NCBI GenBank assembly: GCA_052389435.1
Contig: JBQTIB010000094.1
Coordinates: forward strand, 1 to 64,000
DNA: 64,000 bases
Direction of reading: 5' to 3'
Source: JBQTKD01 sp052389435
Lineage (GTDB): Bacteria; Actinomycetota; Actinomycetes; Sporichthyales; Sporichthyaceae
How positions within the stretch are numbered: position 1 is the stretch's first letter; each line of letters starts with the position of its first letter. Made by a program: the position numbers and the translations under genes. A model generated the notes under the pieces. It was not told the origin of the DNA. It was given only the letters and a program-made list of their open reading frames with translations, and did no database searches. Of the stretch, positions 16,196-24,334 are shown one piece after another.

Positions 16196-17218
16196 GTGAC
16201 CGCGGCTCCCACCGTGCTCGACGAGGCGTCCCGCAGCTACTGGGACGCGCTCTCCCGCGGCGATCGGGCCACCGCCATCGCGGTCGCCCGCCAGGCCAGG
16301 GACTCCGGTGCAAGCGTCGAAGAGATCCTCAGCAGCCTGGTGTGCGCGGCGCAGGTGCAGGTCGGCAAGAAGTGGGCCGCCAACGAGTGGTCCGTCGCCC
16401 AGGAGCACATCGCGACCAGCATCGGCGAGGACGTCCTGGCCGTCCTCGCCGCCGAGATCGACGCCCCGGCCCAGGGCAGCGCGGTGGTCACCTGCGGCGA
16501 GGGCGAGTGGCACGCCCTGCCCGCTCGGGTGCTGGCGGAGTCGCTGCGCCTGGCCGGTTGGCGGGTGCACTATCTGGGAGCGTCGATTCCCACCCCGCAC
16601 CTTGCCCAGCAGCTCCAGGACGTCGGGCCGGACCTGACCGCGATTTCGTGCTCGATTTCGACGTCGCTGCCGCGCGTGCGGTCGATGATCGAGGCCTCCC
16701 GCGGGGCCGGCATCCCCGTCATCGTCGGCGGTCGCGGCTTCGGCGCGGGCGGACGTTGGGCGAGCGCGCTCGGGGCCAACGCGTGGGCGCCGACGGCGGC
16801 GGCCGCCGTCGAGGTGCTCTCGGATCCGACGTGGCCCACCTACACCGTTCCGGCGCCACCGCTGCCGGCCCCGGACGACGCGACGGAGCAGCTCGCGGCG
16901 ATGCGCCAAACCCTCGTCGAGCGATCCCATGCACGGCTGGGCGAGCTGTTCGAACCGATGGCGACCTACAACCGGCATCAGCTCGATCGGACCGTCGAGG
17001 ACCTCGGGCACATTCTCGACTTTCTCGGTGCCGCCCTGTTCGTCGACGACCCGAGCCTGTTCGTCGACTTCGCCGTCTGGCTCGGGGAAATCCTGGTCCC
17101 CCGCGGGGTACCGCTGGCCGCCGCCCGGCTCGGGATGGAGGCGATCGACGAGGTGCTGCCCGACCTGCCGCGGGCGCGTGCCATGCTCCGCGCAGGGATC
17201 GAGGTTCTGCGGGACTGA
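16196..17218 (+). CDS. cobalamin (B12)-binding sensor protein with CarH-like cap motif
   Basis: A 340-residue cytoplasmic protein. Residues ~10-85 form a four-helix B12 cap domain with W60-x9-E70-H71, the W-x9-EH motif by which CarH/LitR photoreceptors cover adenosylcobalamin. Residues ~95-210 form the B12-binding Rossmann domain with E104-x-H106-x-L, matching the E-x-H-x-L-G lower-ligand motif except that Pro replaces the final Gly. It then has VHYLGASIP and VIVGGRGFG. There is no DNA-binding domain. Instead residues ~230-340 are a helical module resembling RsbR-type sensor inputs. GTG at 16196 has AGAAGG nine bases upstream; GTG at 16190 is the alternative. A light- or cobalamin-dependent input to the partner switch is inferred. 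Confidence 0.85.
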   Translation: MTAAPTVLDEASRSYWDALSRGDRATAIAVARQARDSGASVEEILSSLVCAAQVQVGKKWAANEWSVAQEHIATSIGEDVLAVLAAEIDAPAQGSAVVTCGEGEWHALPARVLAESLRLAGWRVHYLGASIPTPHLAQQLQDVGPDLTAISCSISTSLPRVRSMIEASRGAGIPVIVGGRGFGAGGRWASALGANAWAPTAAAAVEVLSDPTWPTYTVPAPPLPAPDDATEQLAAMRQTLVERSHARLGELFEPMATYNRHQLDRTVEDLGHILDFLGAALFVDDPSLFVDFAVWLGEILVPRGVPLAAARLGMEAIDEVLPDLPRARAMLRAGIEVLRD

Positions 17219-17235
17219 CCGCCGGACTCCGCCCG

Positions 17236-18258
17236 TCAGCCCTGGTCGTCCTCGGGGTCGGGCGCCTCCATGGGCAGCTGCAGTGCCTTGCCCAGCGCCC
17301 GCGCAGAGTCGAACCAGCCGGTGACCCGGACGGGCTGTCCGGGTCCGTCGCGCAGGATCGTCGGCGTCGCCAGCACCCCGGCGGCTTCGGTGATTTCGGC
17401 ACGGGAGGTCACGTCGACGAGTTCGACGTGCAACTCGACCTCGCGGACCAGGTTGGTCAGCCGTCCCAGGATGCGCAGCAGGCCCCGGGTGCGCAGGTCT
17501 GCAGGGTCGATGTGGACCTGCAGGTTCACCCACTGCGGCTGCGGCGGCGGATCCAGCCGCAGCGGCACCGCGGCGGGGGCCGGTTCCAGCCGGATCGAGG
17601 CGACGACCGCCTCGCCCGGCGGCTCGCCGAACTGCTCGGCCGCGCGGCGGGCGAACTCGGAGGCCCACGCGCTCGCGCCGTTCAGGCCCCGGGTCGTCTC
17701 CAGCAGGTGGCCGAGCCGCTCCTCCTCCACCCGGCGGGATTCGCCGAGCAGGCCGGAGGTCCACAGGTACACGGCGCTGTCGTCGCGCAGGGTGCGATGC
17801 ACGTCGCGGCGGACGATCGCAGCGCCCAGAGCACCGTCCGGCGAGGCGATCGCCTCGACGCCCACTCCGTCGACCAACACGACCGGCGGTTCGCCCGCAC
17901 CGGCGACCCAGACCGCCCGGTTCGCCGGGTCCACCAGCGCGCAGGTGCAGGCCACCACGGCCGCCTCGGAGGTCAGGGCGGGCAGCGCGTCGAGCTTGGC
18001 GAGCACGACGGCCGGATCCGGTTCCTCCCGAAGAACGCGGCGCAGCGGCCCGCGCATCTGGTCGACGACGTCGACCGCCCGCGGGCCGCCGGAGGCGTGG
18101 CCGACGAGGACGACCACGCGCCCGTCGTCGAGGTCGACGACTTCGTGGAAGACCTCGGCGGCCTCGTCCGGCGCCGGGCGCCAGCAGATCTCCACGACGA
18201 CGGAATGGACGCGGATCGCACTGGTGCGCCACCGGGTCCCTGCCGTCACAGGCAACAT
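17236..18258 (-). CDS. degenerate PP2C (SpoIIE-like) domain fused to a KaiB-like domain
   Basis: A 340-residue two-domain protein convergent to the signalling operon, 17 bases from it. Residues ~20-225 follow the SpoIIE phosphatase pattern (LVGHASGGPRAVDVV, VWVAGAGEPPVVLVDG, LRDDSAVYLWTSGLLGE). The metal-binding Asp of DxxGHG and of the YTDG block are lost and the terminal DD pair is missing, so it is probably a pseudophosphatase. Residues ~243-325 match KaiB: a beta-strand VNLQVHI, a helix, HVELVDVTSRAEITEAAGVLATPT with the hallmark LATPT, then QPVRVTGWF. KaiB is the thioredoxin-like clock protein; non-cyanobacterial relatives act in stress responses. The start at 18258 is the first ATG, without a clear ribosome site. 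Confidence 0.72.
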   Translation of the reverse strand: MLPVTAGTRWRTSAIRVHSVVVEICWRPAPDEAAEVFHEVVDLDDGRVVVLVGHASGGPRAVDVVDQMRGPLRRVLREEPDPAVVLAKLDALPALTSEAAVVACTCALVDPANRAVWVAGAGEPPVVLVDGVGVEAIASPDGALGAAIVRRDVHRTLRDDSAVYLWTSGLLGESRRVEEERLGHLLETTRGLNGASAWASEFARRAAEQFGEPPGEAVVASIRLEPAPAAVPLRLDPPPQPQWVNLQVHIDPADLRTRGLLRILGRLTNLVREVELHVELVDVTSRAEITEAAGVLATPTILRDGPGQPVRVTGWFDSARALGKALQLPMEAPDPEDDQG

Positions 18259-18514
18259 TTTGTACCGCGCCCCCGACGAATCTCCTCAGGGGTGACGGAG
18301 TGCACGGCGAGTCGCAGGTCACCCACCCCAATCGGGGGCCTGGGCACCCGGCGTCCGCGGGCGCCCGGCCCCAGCCTGCGATCTGCGCCCGCCGCCGGGT
18401 GCAGGCGCAGAGGGATTGGGCGGCGCAGCGCCGAGCGCGCAGGCCCGGCCGCGGAGCGAAACAAGAGCAGGCGTCCCAGAAGAGCGCCGCGGCCGGAGGC
18501 CGCCGTGTGAGCTG

Positions 18515-18587
18515 CTCCCCCGACTGGACTCGAACCAGTAACCTGCCGGTTAACAGCCGGCTGCTCTGCCAATTGAGCTACAGGGGA
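18515..18587 (-). tRNA. tRNA-Asn (GTT)
   Basis: A cloverleaf on the minus strand with acceptor TCCCCTG paired to CGGGGGA (one T-G wobble). The D-arm is GCTCAATTGGCAGAGC, the anticodon loop CTGTTAA with GTT (complement of 18552-18554), the T-arm CTGGTTCGAGTCCAG, and the discriminator G. The CCA end is not encoded, unlike the CAT tRNA at 12.8 kb. The identity as asparagine follows from the anticodon and the TCC-start acceptor typical of bacterial tRNA-Asn. Confidence 0.95.
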
Positions 18588-18738
18588 TTGTCTACCGGGC
18601 GTGGTCCCGGCGGAACGACGGAAAGACTAGCGCACGCGGAGCGTGCTTCTCGCGCGGATTCGGCTAGGCGAGTCGCGTGAGGAATCTCCTCGCCGGTTCG
18701 GGGTAGTTCGAAGCGCATCACCACTTCGAAGGAGTCCC

Positions 18739-19128
18739 ATGCTGAAGATCCCGTTCGTACTCGGCCTTGGCGTGGGGTTCGTCCTCGGTGCACGAGCCGG
18801 CCGTGAGCGCTACGACCAGATCGTCCGAATCGCGCAGCGCACCAAGGACAACCCCACGGTGGCCCAGGCTGCAGGCGCGGTGGCCCACCGGGGCGAGGAC
18901 GCGTTCAAGGAGGCCAAGAACAAGGTCGTCGAGACCGTTGCCGACAAGGCCCCGGACTGGGTCCCCGGCAGCAGCGGCAAGTCCAACGGCGCTCCCCACG
19001 ACCCGGTCGGCGTTGGCACGATCGGCAACGACGAACCGGAGCAGAACCGTCCGCCGAACATGCGCGCGCACCCGGAGGCGTCGGTGCCCGGCATGGGAAT
19101 GCCCGGAGCGGCTCCCTCCAAGCTCTAG
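18739..19128 (+). CDS. YtxH-like membrane-anchored small protein
   Basis: A 129-residue protein with an N-terminal hydrophobic segment (KIPFVLGLGVGFVLGARAGRERY). It is followed by an amphipathic, Lys/Ala-rich region (FKEAKNKVVETVADKAP) and a Pro/Gly-rich disordered tail with a C-terminal MGMPGAAPSKL. The glycine-zipper helix followed by GARAGRERYDQI is typical of YtxH-type actinobacterial proteins of unknown function. The ATG at 18739 has GAAGGAG four bases upstream. Its transcript probably ends at the hairpin at 19225-19256, which it shares with the convergent sigma factor gene. Confidence 0.75.
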   Translation: MLKIPFVLGLGVGFVLGARAGRERYDQIVRIAQRTKDNPTVAQAAGAVAHRGEDAFKEAKNKVVETVADKAPDWVPGSSGKSNGAPHDPVGVGTIGNDEPEQNRPPNMRAHPEASVPGMGMPGAAPSKL

Positions 19129-19224
19129 TCCCCGGACCGACCGGCGTCGCGACCGGCGACGGTCGAAGGCGTGAGGCCGCGCACTGGGGGCGGCCCCGCG
19201 GTTGCGACGTTGGTCCAGAACCTA

Positions 19225-19256
19225 CGAACGCGCCCGCCGACAGGCGGGCGCGTTCG
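19225..19256. terminator. bidirectional hairpin terminator
   Basis: A perfect 14-bp stem CGAACGCGCCCGCC with GGCGGGCGCGTTCG around a GACA loop. It is placed between the convergent stops of the YtxH-like gene (19128) and the sigma factor gene (19274). There is no U-run, as is usual for actinobacterial terminators. The position suggests it ends both transcripts. Confidence 0.8.
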
Positions 19257-19273
19257 CGTTCGAGGTGCGGGAA

Positions 19274-20476
19274 CTAGGCGAGGTATTCCCGCAGCTCCGC
19301 CGCAGCGGGGCGGTGGCGCAGCTTGGCGAGGGTGTTGGCTTCGATCTGGCGAACCCGCTCGCGGGTGACGCCGAAGATCTGGCCGACCTCCTCGAGGGTG
19401 TGCGGGTTGCCGTCGTGCAGGCCGTAGCGCATCTTCACCACGCGCTTCTCCCGCTCGCCGAGGGTTTCCAGGATCTGTTCCAGATCCGACCTCAGCATGG
19501 ATACTGACGCTGCGTCAGCTGGCGAAGGCGCCTCGCCGTCCTCGATCAGATCGCCGAGTTCGGAGTCTTCGCTCTCGCCGATCGGCGTGTGCAGGGAGAC
19601 CGGGTCCTGCGCGTAGCGCAGCGCCTCGAGCACGCGCTCGGTGGTGAGGTCGAGCTTCTGCCCGATCTCCTCCGGCGTCGGTTCGCGGCCGGTTTCCTGG
19701 TGGATGACCCGCTGCAGGCGAATGATCTTGTTGATCATCTCGACCACGTGGACGGGAACGCGGATGGTGCGGGCCTGGTCGGCCAGCGATCGCGTCACTG
19801 CCTGGCGGATCCACCACGTGGCGTAGGTGGAGAACTTGTAGCCCTTGGCATAGTCGAACTTCTCGACCGCGCGGATCAGTCCGAGGTTGCCCTCCTGGAC
19901 CAGGTCCAGGAAAGGCAGGCCGCGGCCGGCGTAGCGCTTGGCGATGGACACGACCAGGCGCAGGTTCGCCTCGATCAGCGCGCGCTTGGCGGCGGCGCCG
20001 TCGCATTCGATGATCGCGTACTCGGTGCGCAGGCGCGGGTCCATGGCGGTGTCCAGCGACAGCTTCTCGGCGGCGAGCACGCCCGCTTCGATTCGACGGG
20101 CGAGCTGCACCTCCTCGACGGCGGTCAGCAGGCGCACCCGCCCGATTTCGCGCAGGTAGTGGCGGACCAGGTCGGTGGCCGGAGCGGAGCTGTCGGCCAG
20201 TTTGGCCACGGCCTGCTCTTCGGCCTCGTCCTCCTCGGCCTCGAGCTCGACGGCGGAGGGTTCGTCGGCGACGACCCCTTCGGCGGCAGGGGCCTCGGTC
20301 CCGGCGGAGCGGCCGGCCGGAGCCGGAATGTTCCGCAACCGACTGCGACCTGCCTCCGCTGCTTCCGCACGGGGCTCGGCGGAATCTCCGGGCTCGGCGG
20401 CGGCGGGCACGCGGCCCAGTGCGGGCCCGGCGCCGGCTTGGGCCTCGGCCGTTTCGGAAGACGTGGCGCGGGCCAC
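19274..20476 (-). CDS. RpoD-family (group 1/2, HrdA/SigA-like) RNA polymerase sigma factor
   Basis: A 400-residue sigma-70 protein. Region 1.2 is DLVRHYLREIGRVRLLTAVEE; region 2 holds GLPFLDLVQEGNLGLIRAVE and FDYAKGYKFSTYATWWIRQA; region 3 starts RTIRVPVHVVE; region 4 has EVGQIFGVTRERVRQIEA. The ~90-residue N-terminus is Ala/Glu-rich and shorter than in HrdB-type principal sigmas. It follows dnaG after a 247-base gap, the place of hrdA next to dnaG in Streptomyces coelicolor, so it may be a group 2 paralogue rather than the essential sigma. The GTG at 20476 is preceded by GGGGG at six bases. A gap this size suggests its own promoter. Confidence 0.9.
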   Translation of the reverse strand: MARATSSETAEAQAGAGPALGRVPAAAEPGDSAEPRAEAAEAGRSRLRNIPAPAGRSAGTEAPAAEGVVADEPSAVELEAEEDEAEEQAVAKLADSSAPATDLVRHYLREIGRVRLLTAVEEVQLARRIEAGVLAAEKLSLDTAMDPRLRTEYAIIECDGAAAKRALIEANLRLVVSIAKRYAGRGLPFLDLVQEGNLGLIRAVEKFDYAKGYKFSTYATWWIRQAVTRSLADQARTIRVPVHVVEMINKIIRLQRVIHQETGREPTPEEIGQKLDLTTERVLEALRYAQDPVSLHTPIGESEDSELGDLIEDGEAPSPADAASVSMLRSDLEQILETLGEREKRVVKMRYGLHDGNPHTLEEVGQIFGVTRERVRQIEANTLAKLRHRPAAAELREYLA

Positions 20477-20723
20477 GACCACCCCCCTGGGCGTGAACGA
20501 ATCGCAAGTAGGACCGAACTCAACGGGCCGGCTCGCAGGCTCGCCGACCACGTCCTTCGTCGCTGCCGGGCTGGCGTTCCCCCGCCCCCGGCACCGCTTT
20601 CTGAACGTGTCCTCAGTGTGTCGGCGGCCGCGCACGAGCGAGGCCGAGTTGACAAAACACACGTACGGCCATGGGTTGCTTTCACCTGTCCACGCCCGGT
20701 TTGCCCCGATTGCGCGGCACGTA

Positions 20724-22601
20724 CTAGAGGCCGTCGATGAGCCGTTCGCGCAGGCCACGGCGGAATTGTTCGAGTGCGACGAGCTCGCCGAAGAGCCGGT
20801 TGTACTCCTCGGCTCGCTCGACGGGGTTCACCCGCTGCAGGCGGCCGCGCAGTTCTTCGATCTCCTTGCCGACGGCGGCGACCTGAATCGCGGCCAACTG
20901 CTCGGCGGCGTAGCGGCGGGTCGGCACCTCGGGGGTGTGCGGCGGGTCGACGGCGAGTTCGGTGATCAGGGAGCGCACCTCCTCGACGGTCGCCTGCTCC
21001 CGGACCCGAACGATCCAGTCCTCGCCCGCGGCTCCGACCACGGTGCCGCCGGCCGCGGCGATGGCCGCGTGGGTCAGGGCGTGGGCCGCAGCGCGGAAGG
21101 CCTTCGGCTCGAGCGCGTCGAAGTGCGGCCCGAGCAACTGCGGGTACTGCAGCGCGAGCTTGAGCAGTTCCCGTTCGACGAGCAGGGCGGGATCGCGCGG
21201 ATCGGGCTTGGCGATCGCGTTCTTCGGGGCGGGCCGCCGGTCCGGCGCCTCGGTCGAGGCGCTGCCGCCGCGAGCGGCGTTGGCGAGCACTCCGAAGACC
21301 GTCTCGGTGTCCATGCCGAGCCAGCCGGCGAGCCGTCGGCCGTACTCGTGGCGCAGCGCGCGATCTCGGATGCCCAGGACGGCGGGCACCGCGGCCCGCA
21401 TGGCCGCGACCCGGCCTTCGGCGGAGTCGAGGTCGTGGCGGTCGAGCACCCCGCGGATCGCGAACTCGAACAGGGGAACCCGAGCGGCGATCAGGTCCCG
21501 AACGGCCGCGTCTCCCCTGTGCTGGCGCAGTTCGCACGGGTCGAGTCCGTCGGGTTCGACCGCGACGAAGGTCTTGGTGGTGAAGTGCTGGTCCTGTTCG
21601 TCGAAGGCCTTGCGCGCGGCCTTCTGCCCCGCCTCGTCTCCGTCGAAGGTGAAGATGACCTCGCCGCGGAACTCGCTGGCGTCCATGAGCAGGCGACGCA
21701 GAACCTTGACGTGGTCGACCCCGAAGGCGGTGCCACACGTGGCGATCGCCGTCGGTACCCCGGCGAGGTGGCAGGCCATCACGTCGGTGTAGCCCTCGAC
21801 GATCACGGCCTGACCGCGGCGTTTGATCTCCTTCTTCGCCAGCTCCAGTCCGTAGAGCAGGTGGCTTTTCTTGTAGATCGGCGTTTCGGGGGTGTTGACG
21901 TACTTGGCCTCGATGCGGTCGTCGTCGAACAGGCGCCGCGCGCCGAAGCCGACGATGTCTCCCGTCACGTCGTGGATGGGCCAGAGCAGGCGGCCCATGA
22001 ACCGGTCCAGCAGCCCGCGCTGGCCGGTCCGCGCGAGGCCCGCGGTGACCATTTCCTCGTCGGTGAAGCGCAGCCCGCGCAGGTGCTTGACCAGCGAGTC
22101 CCAGTCCCGCGGCGCGAACCCGCAGGTGAAGTGCGCGGCGGCCGCGGCGTCGAAGCCGCGTTCGGACAGGAACGCACGGGCGGGCGCGGCGTCCGGGCTC
22201 GTGGCGAGCCGTTCGGCGTAGAACGCCGCGGCGGCGTGGTGCGCCTCGACCATGCGCGTGCGGGTTCCCTGGGACTGGCGCGGGGCGGACCCGCCCTCCT
22301 CGTACCGCAGGACGATCCCGGCCTTGCCCGCGAGGCGCTCGATGGCCTCGGCGAAGCTCAGGTGGTCGGTCTTCATGACGAAGTCGATGACGTCCCCGCC
22401 CTCGCCGCACCCGAAGCAGTGGAAGAAGCCTCGAGTCGGGTTGACGTTGAACGACGGCGTCTTCTCGTCGTGGAAGGGACACAGGCCCTTCAGGGACCCG
22501 CCCCCGGCGTTGCGCAGCCCTACGACGGCCCCGACGACGTCGGCGATCTCGGACTTCTCGCGCACCAGCGCGATGTCCTCGTCCCTGATGCGCCCGGCCA
22601 C
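20724..22601 (-). CDS. dnaG: DNA primase
   Basis: A 625-residue primase that makes RNA primers at the replication fork. The zinc-binding domain is complete (C41, H44, C62, C65 in CPFHDEKTPSF and FHCFGCGEGGD). The RNA polymerase core follows (VGFGARRLFDD, KSHLLYGLELAKK). The TOPRIM metal site is VIVEGYTDVMACHLAG with VIFTFDGDEAGQKAA. The C-terminal third is the helicase-interaction domain. The ATG at 22601 gives the standard DEDIALVREKSEI start. It lies between miaB upstream (101-base gap) and the sigma factor gene downstream, the classical dnaG-rpoD arrangement. Confidence 0.97.
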   Translation of the reverse strand: MAGRIRDEDIALVREKSEIADVVGAVVGLRNAGGGSLKGLCPFHDEKTPSFNVNPTRGFFHCFGCGEGGDVIDFVMKTDHLSFAEAIERLAGKAGIVLRYEEGGSAPRQSQGTRTRMVEAHHAAAAFYAERLATSPDAAPARAFLSERGFDAAAAAHFTCGFAPRDWDSLVKHLRGLRFTDEEMVTAGLARTGQRGLLDRFMGRLLWPIHDVTGDIVGFGARRLFDDDRIEAKYVNTPETPIYKKSHLLYGLELAKKEIKRRGQAVIVEGYTDVMACHLAGVPTAIATCGTAFGVDHVKVLRRLLMDASEFRGEVIFTFDGDEAGQKAARKAFDEQDQHFTTKTFVAVEPDGLDPCELRQHRGDAAVRDLIAARVPLFEFAIRGVLDRHDLDSAEGRVAAMRAAVPAVLGIRDRALRHEYGRRLAGWLGMDTETVFGVLANAARGGSASTEAPDRRPAPKNAIAKPDPRDPALLVERELLKLALQYPQLLGPHFDALEPKAFRAAAHALTHAAIAAAGGTVVGAAGEDWIVRVREQATVEEVRSLITELAVDPPHTPEVPTRRYAAEQLAAIQVAAVGKEIEELRGRLQRVNPVERAEEYNRLFGELVALEQFRRGLRERLIDGL

Positions 22602-22702
22602 GCACGGATCCTAGTTATGTCGGCCGACAGTCGAAGAATCCAAGCGTTGCGTCCGACCGAAGGTGGCCCATGGCCCTCCGCTGGTCGGACGCTGCGAACT
22701 CG

Positions 22703-24208
22703 CTACGCGGTCGGGATGCCGACCTTCGGCATGCCCAGCAGAACTCCCGGACTCACCGGGACCTCCGGACGGACCTGGGCGGCCTCCCACGCGTCTCCGC
22801 CGCGGGTGCGGCGGGGTGCGCTCGTCGGGCCGTCGGCGACGAGGTGGTGCGGAGCCGCGTAGGTGACGGTCGCGGTCACCACGTCGCCGGGCCTCGGCGC
22901 CGGAGCGTCGGGGTTGGGTGCGAAGTGCACGAGGCGGTTGTCCCGCGCGCGGCCGGACAGGCGCGCCGTGGCGTCGTCCTTGCGGCCCTCCCCCGCGGCG
23001 ACGAGGACCTCGACCGCGCGGCCCTCCTGCTTCTTGGCCTCGTCCCAGGAGATTCGCTCGAGCAACTCGACCAGGCGCCCGTACCGCTCGGTGACGACCT
23101 GCTGCGGGATCTGGTCGGGCAGGTCCGCGGCCGGGGTGCCGGGGCGCTTGGAGTACTGGAAGGTGAAGGCGGAGGCGAACTTCGCGGCCGCGACGACCTC
23201 GAGGGTCTGCGCGAAGTCCTGTTCGGTCTCCCCCGGGAACCCGACGATGAGGTCGGTGGTGATCGCGGCGTCGGGCATCGCGGCGCGGACCCGATCGATG
23301 ATCCCGAGGTAGCGCGCGGAACGGTAGGACCGGCGCATCTCCCTCAGGATGCGGTCCGATCCGGACTGCAGCGGCATGTGCAGCGACGGCATGACGTTGG
23401 CAGTCTCGGCCATCGCGTCGATGACGTCGTCGGTGAAGAAGGCCGGGTGCGGGGAGGTGAACCGGACCCGCTCGAGGCCCTCGATGCCCCCGCAGGCGCG
23501 CAGCAGTTTGCCGAAGGCGTACCGGTCGCCGAACTCGACGCCGTAGGAGTTCACGTTCTGCCCGAGCAGGGTGACCTCCAGGACCCCCTCGCCGACGAGC
23601 GCCTCGATCTCGGCCAGGACGTCTCCGGGGCGGCGATCCTTCTCGGTGCCGCGCAGCGACGGAACGATGCAGAAGGTGCAGGTGTTGTTGCAGCCCACCG
23701 AGATCGACACCCACGCCGCGTAGTCGGAGTCCCGGCGGGTCGGGAGCGTGGAGGGAAACACCTCGAGGGACTCGAGGATCTCGACCTGCGCCTCTTCGGC
23801 GATCCGGGCCCGCTCGAGCAGCACCGGCAGCGATCCGACGTTGTGGGTGCCGAAGACGACGTCGACCCACGGCGCCCGCCGCACGATCTCGCCGCGGTCC
23901 TTCTGCGCGAGGCAGCCGCCGACGGCGATCTGCATGCCCGGGTTCGCCGCCTTGATCGAGGCGACGTGCCCGAGGTTGCCGTAGAGGCGGTTGTCGGCGT
24001 TCTCCCGCACCGCGCAGGTGTTGAACACGACCACGTCCGGGGTCTCGCCCTCGGCCACGCGGGCGTACCCGGCGGCCTCGAGCGAGCCCGCGAGGCGCTC
24101 GGAGTCGTGCACGTTCATCTGGCACCCGTAGGTGCGGACCTGGTACGTGCGCGCGTCGACCCCGGACGAGGGGGTGCCTACGGGCGAGGGGCGATGAGTG
24201 CGAACCAC
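22703..24208 (-). CDS. miaB: tRNA-2-methylthio-N6-dimethylallyladenosine synthase
   Basis: A 501-residue methylthiotransferase that modifies i6A37 in tRNAs reading UNN codons. Three N-terminal cysteines bind the auxiliary cluster (YGCQMN, NTCAVREN, GCLAQKD). The radical-SAM motif is GCNNTCTFCIVPSLRG, and a TRAM domain follows near the C-terminus. The GTG at 24208 lies six bases after a TAAGCT hexamer on the minus strand, so the mRNA is probably leaderless. The last ~60 residues extend beyond TRAM and are Pro/Gly-rich. The conserved recA-recX-miaB order of actinobacteria is interrupted here by the glu transporter. Confidence 0.95.
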   Translation of the reverse strand: MVRTHRPSPVGTPSSGVDARTYQVRTYGCQMNVHDSERLAGSLEAAGYARVAEGETPDVVVFNTCAVRENADNRLYGNLGHVASIKAANPGMQIAVGGCLAQKDRGEIVRRAPWVDVVFGTHNVGSLPVLLERARIAEEAQVEILESLEVFPSTLPTRRDSDYAAWVSISVGCNNTCTFCIVPSLRGTEKDRRPGDVLAEIEALVGEGVLEVTLLGQNVNSYGVEFGDRYAFGKLLRACGGIEGLERVRFTSPHPAFFTDDVIDAMAETANVMPSLHMPLQSGSDRILREMRRSYRSARYLGIIDRVRAAMPDAAITTDLIVGFPGETEQDFAQTLEVVAAAKFASAFTFQYSKRPGTPAADLPDQIPQQVVTERYGRLVELLERISWDEAKKQEGRAVEVLVAAGEGRKDDATARLSGRARDNRLVHFAPNPDAPAPRPGDVVTATVTYAAPHHLVADGPTSAPRRTRGGDAWEAAQVRPEVPVSPGVLLGMPKVGIPTA

Positions 24209-24214
24209 GCGGAG

Positions 24215-24220
24215 AGCTTA
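24215..24220 (-). promoter_or_regulatory. probable -10 hexamer of miaB (leaderless)
   Basis: TAAGCT on the minus strand fits the TANNNT consensus. Six bases separate it from the GTG start of miaB, the spacing expected when transcription starts at the first codon. No ribosome-binding site lies between. The inference rests on position only. Confidence 0.5.
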
Positions 24221-24322
24221 AGCCGCCCTTTGCTCCGGAACCTCATTCACGTCCCGCGCGTAGGGGTAGAGGGAGGAGATATGCGGACAGATCTTGGATA
24301 CGCCAACGCGTCGGACACCCGA

Positions 24323-24328
24323 TAGCGT
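24323..24328 (+). promoter_or_regulatory. probable -10 hexamer of the glutamate-type ABC operon (leaderless)
   Basis: TAGCGT fits TANNNT and ends six bases before the GTG at 24335. That gives a transcription start at or next to the first codon of the ATPase gene. It is divergent from the miaB promoter within the same 126-base spacer. Confidence 0.5.
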
Positions 24329-24334
24329 GGCCAC

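Noticed and set aside
16090..16199. Longer B12-sensor reading frame starting inside the repeats (GTG 16139)
   Set aside because: The added residues are a translation of the tandem repeat, and the ribosome site AGAAGG fits the later GTG.
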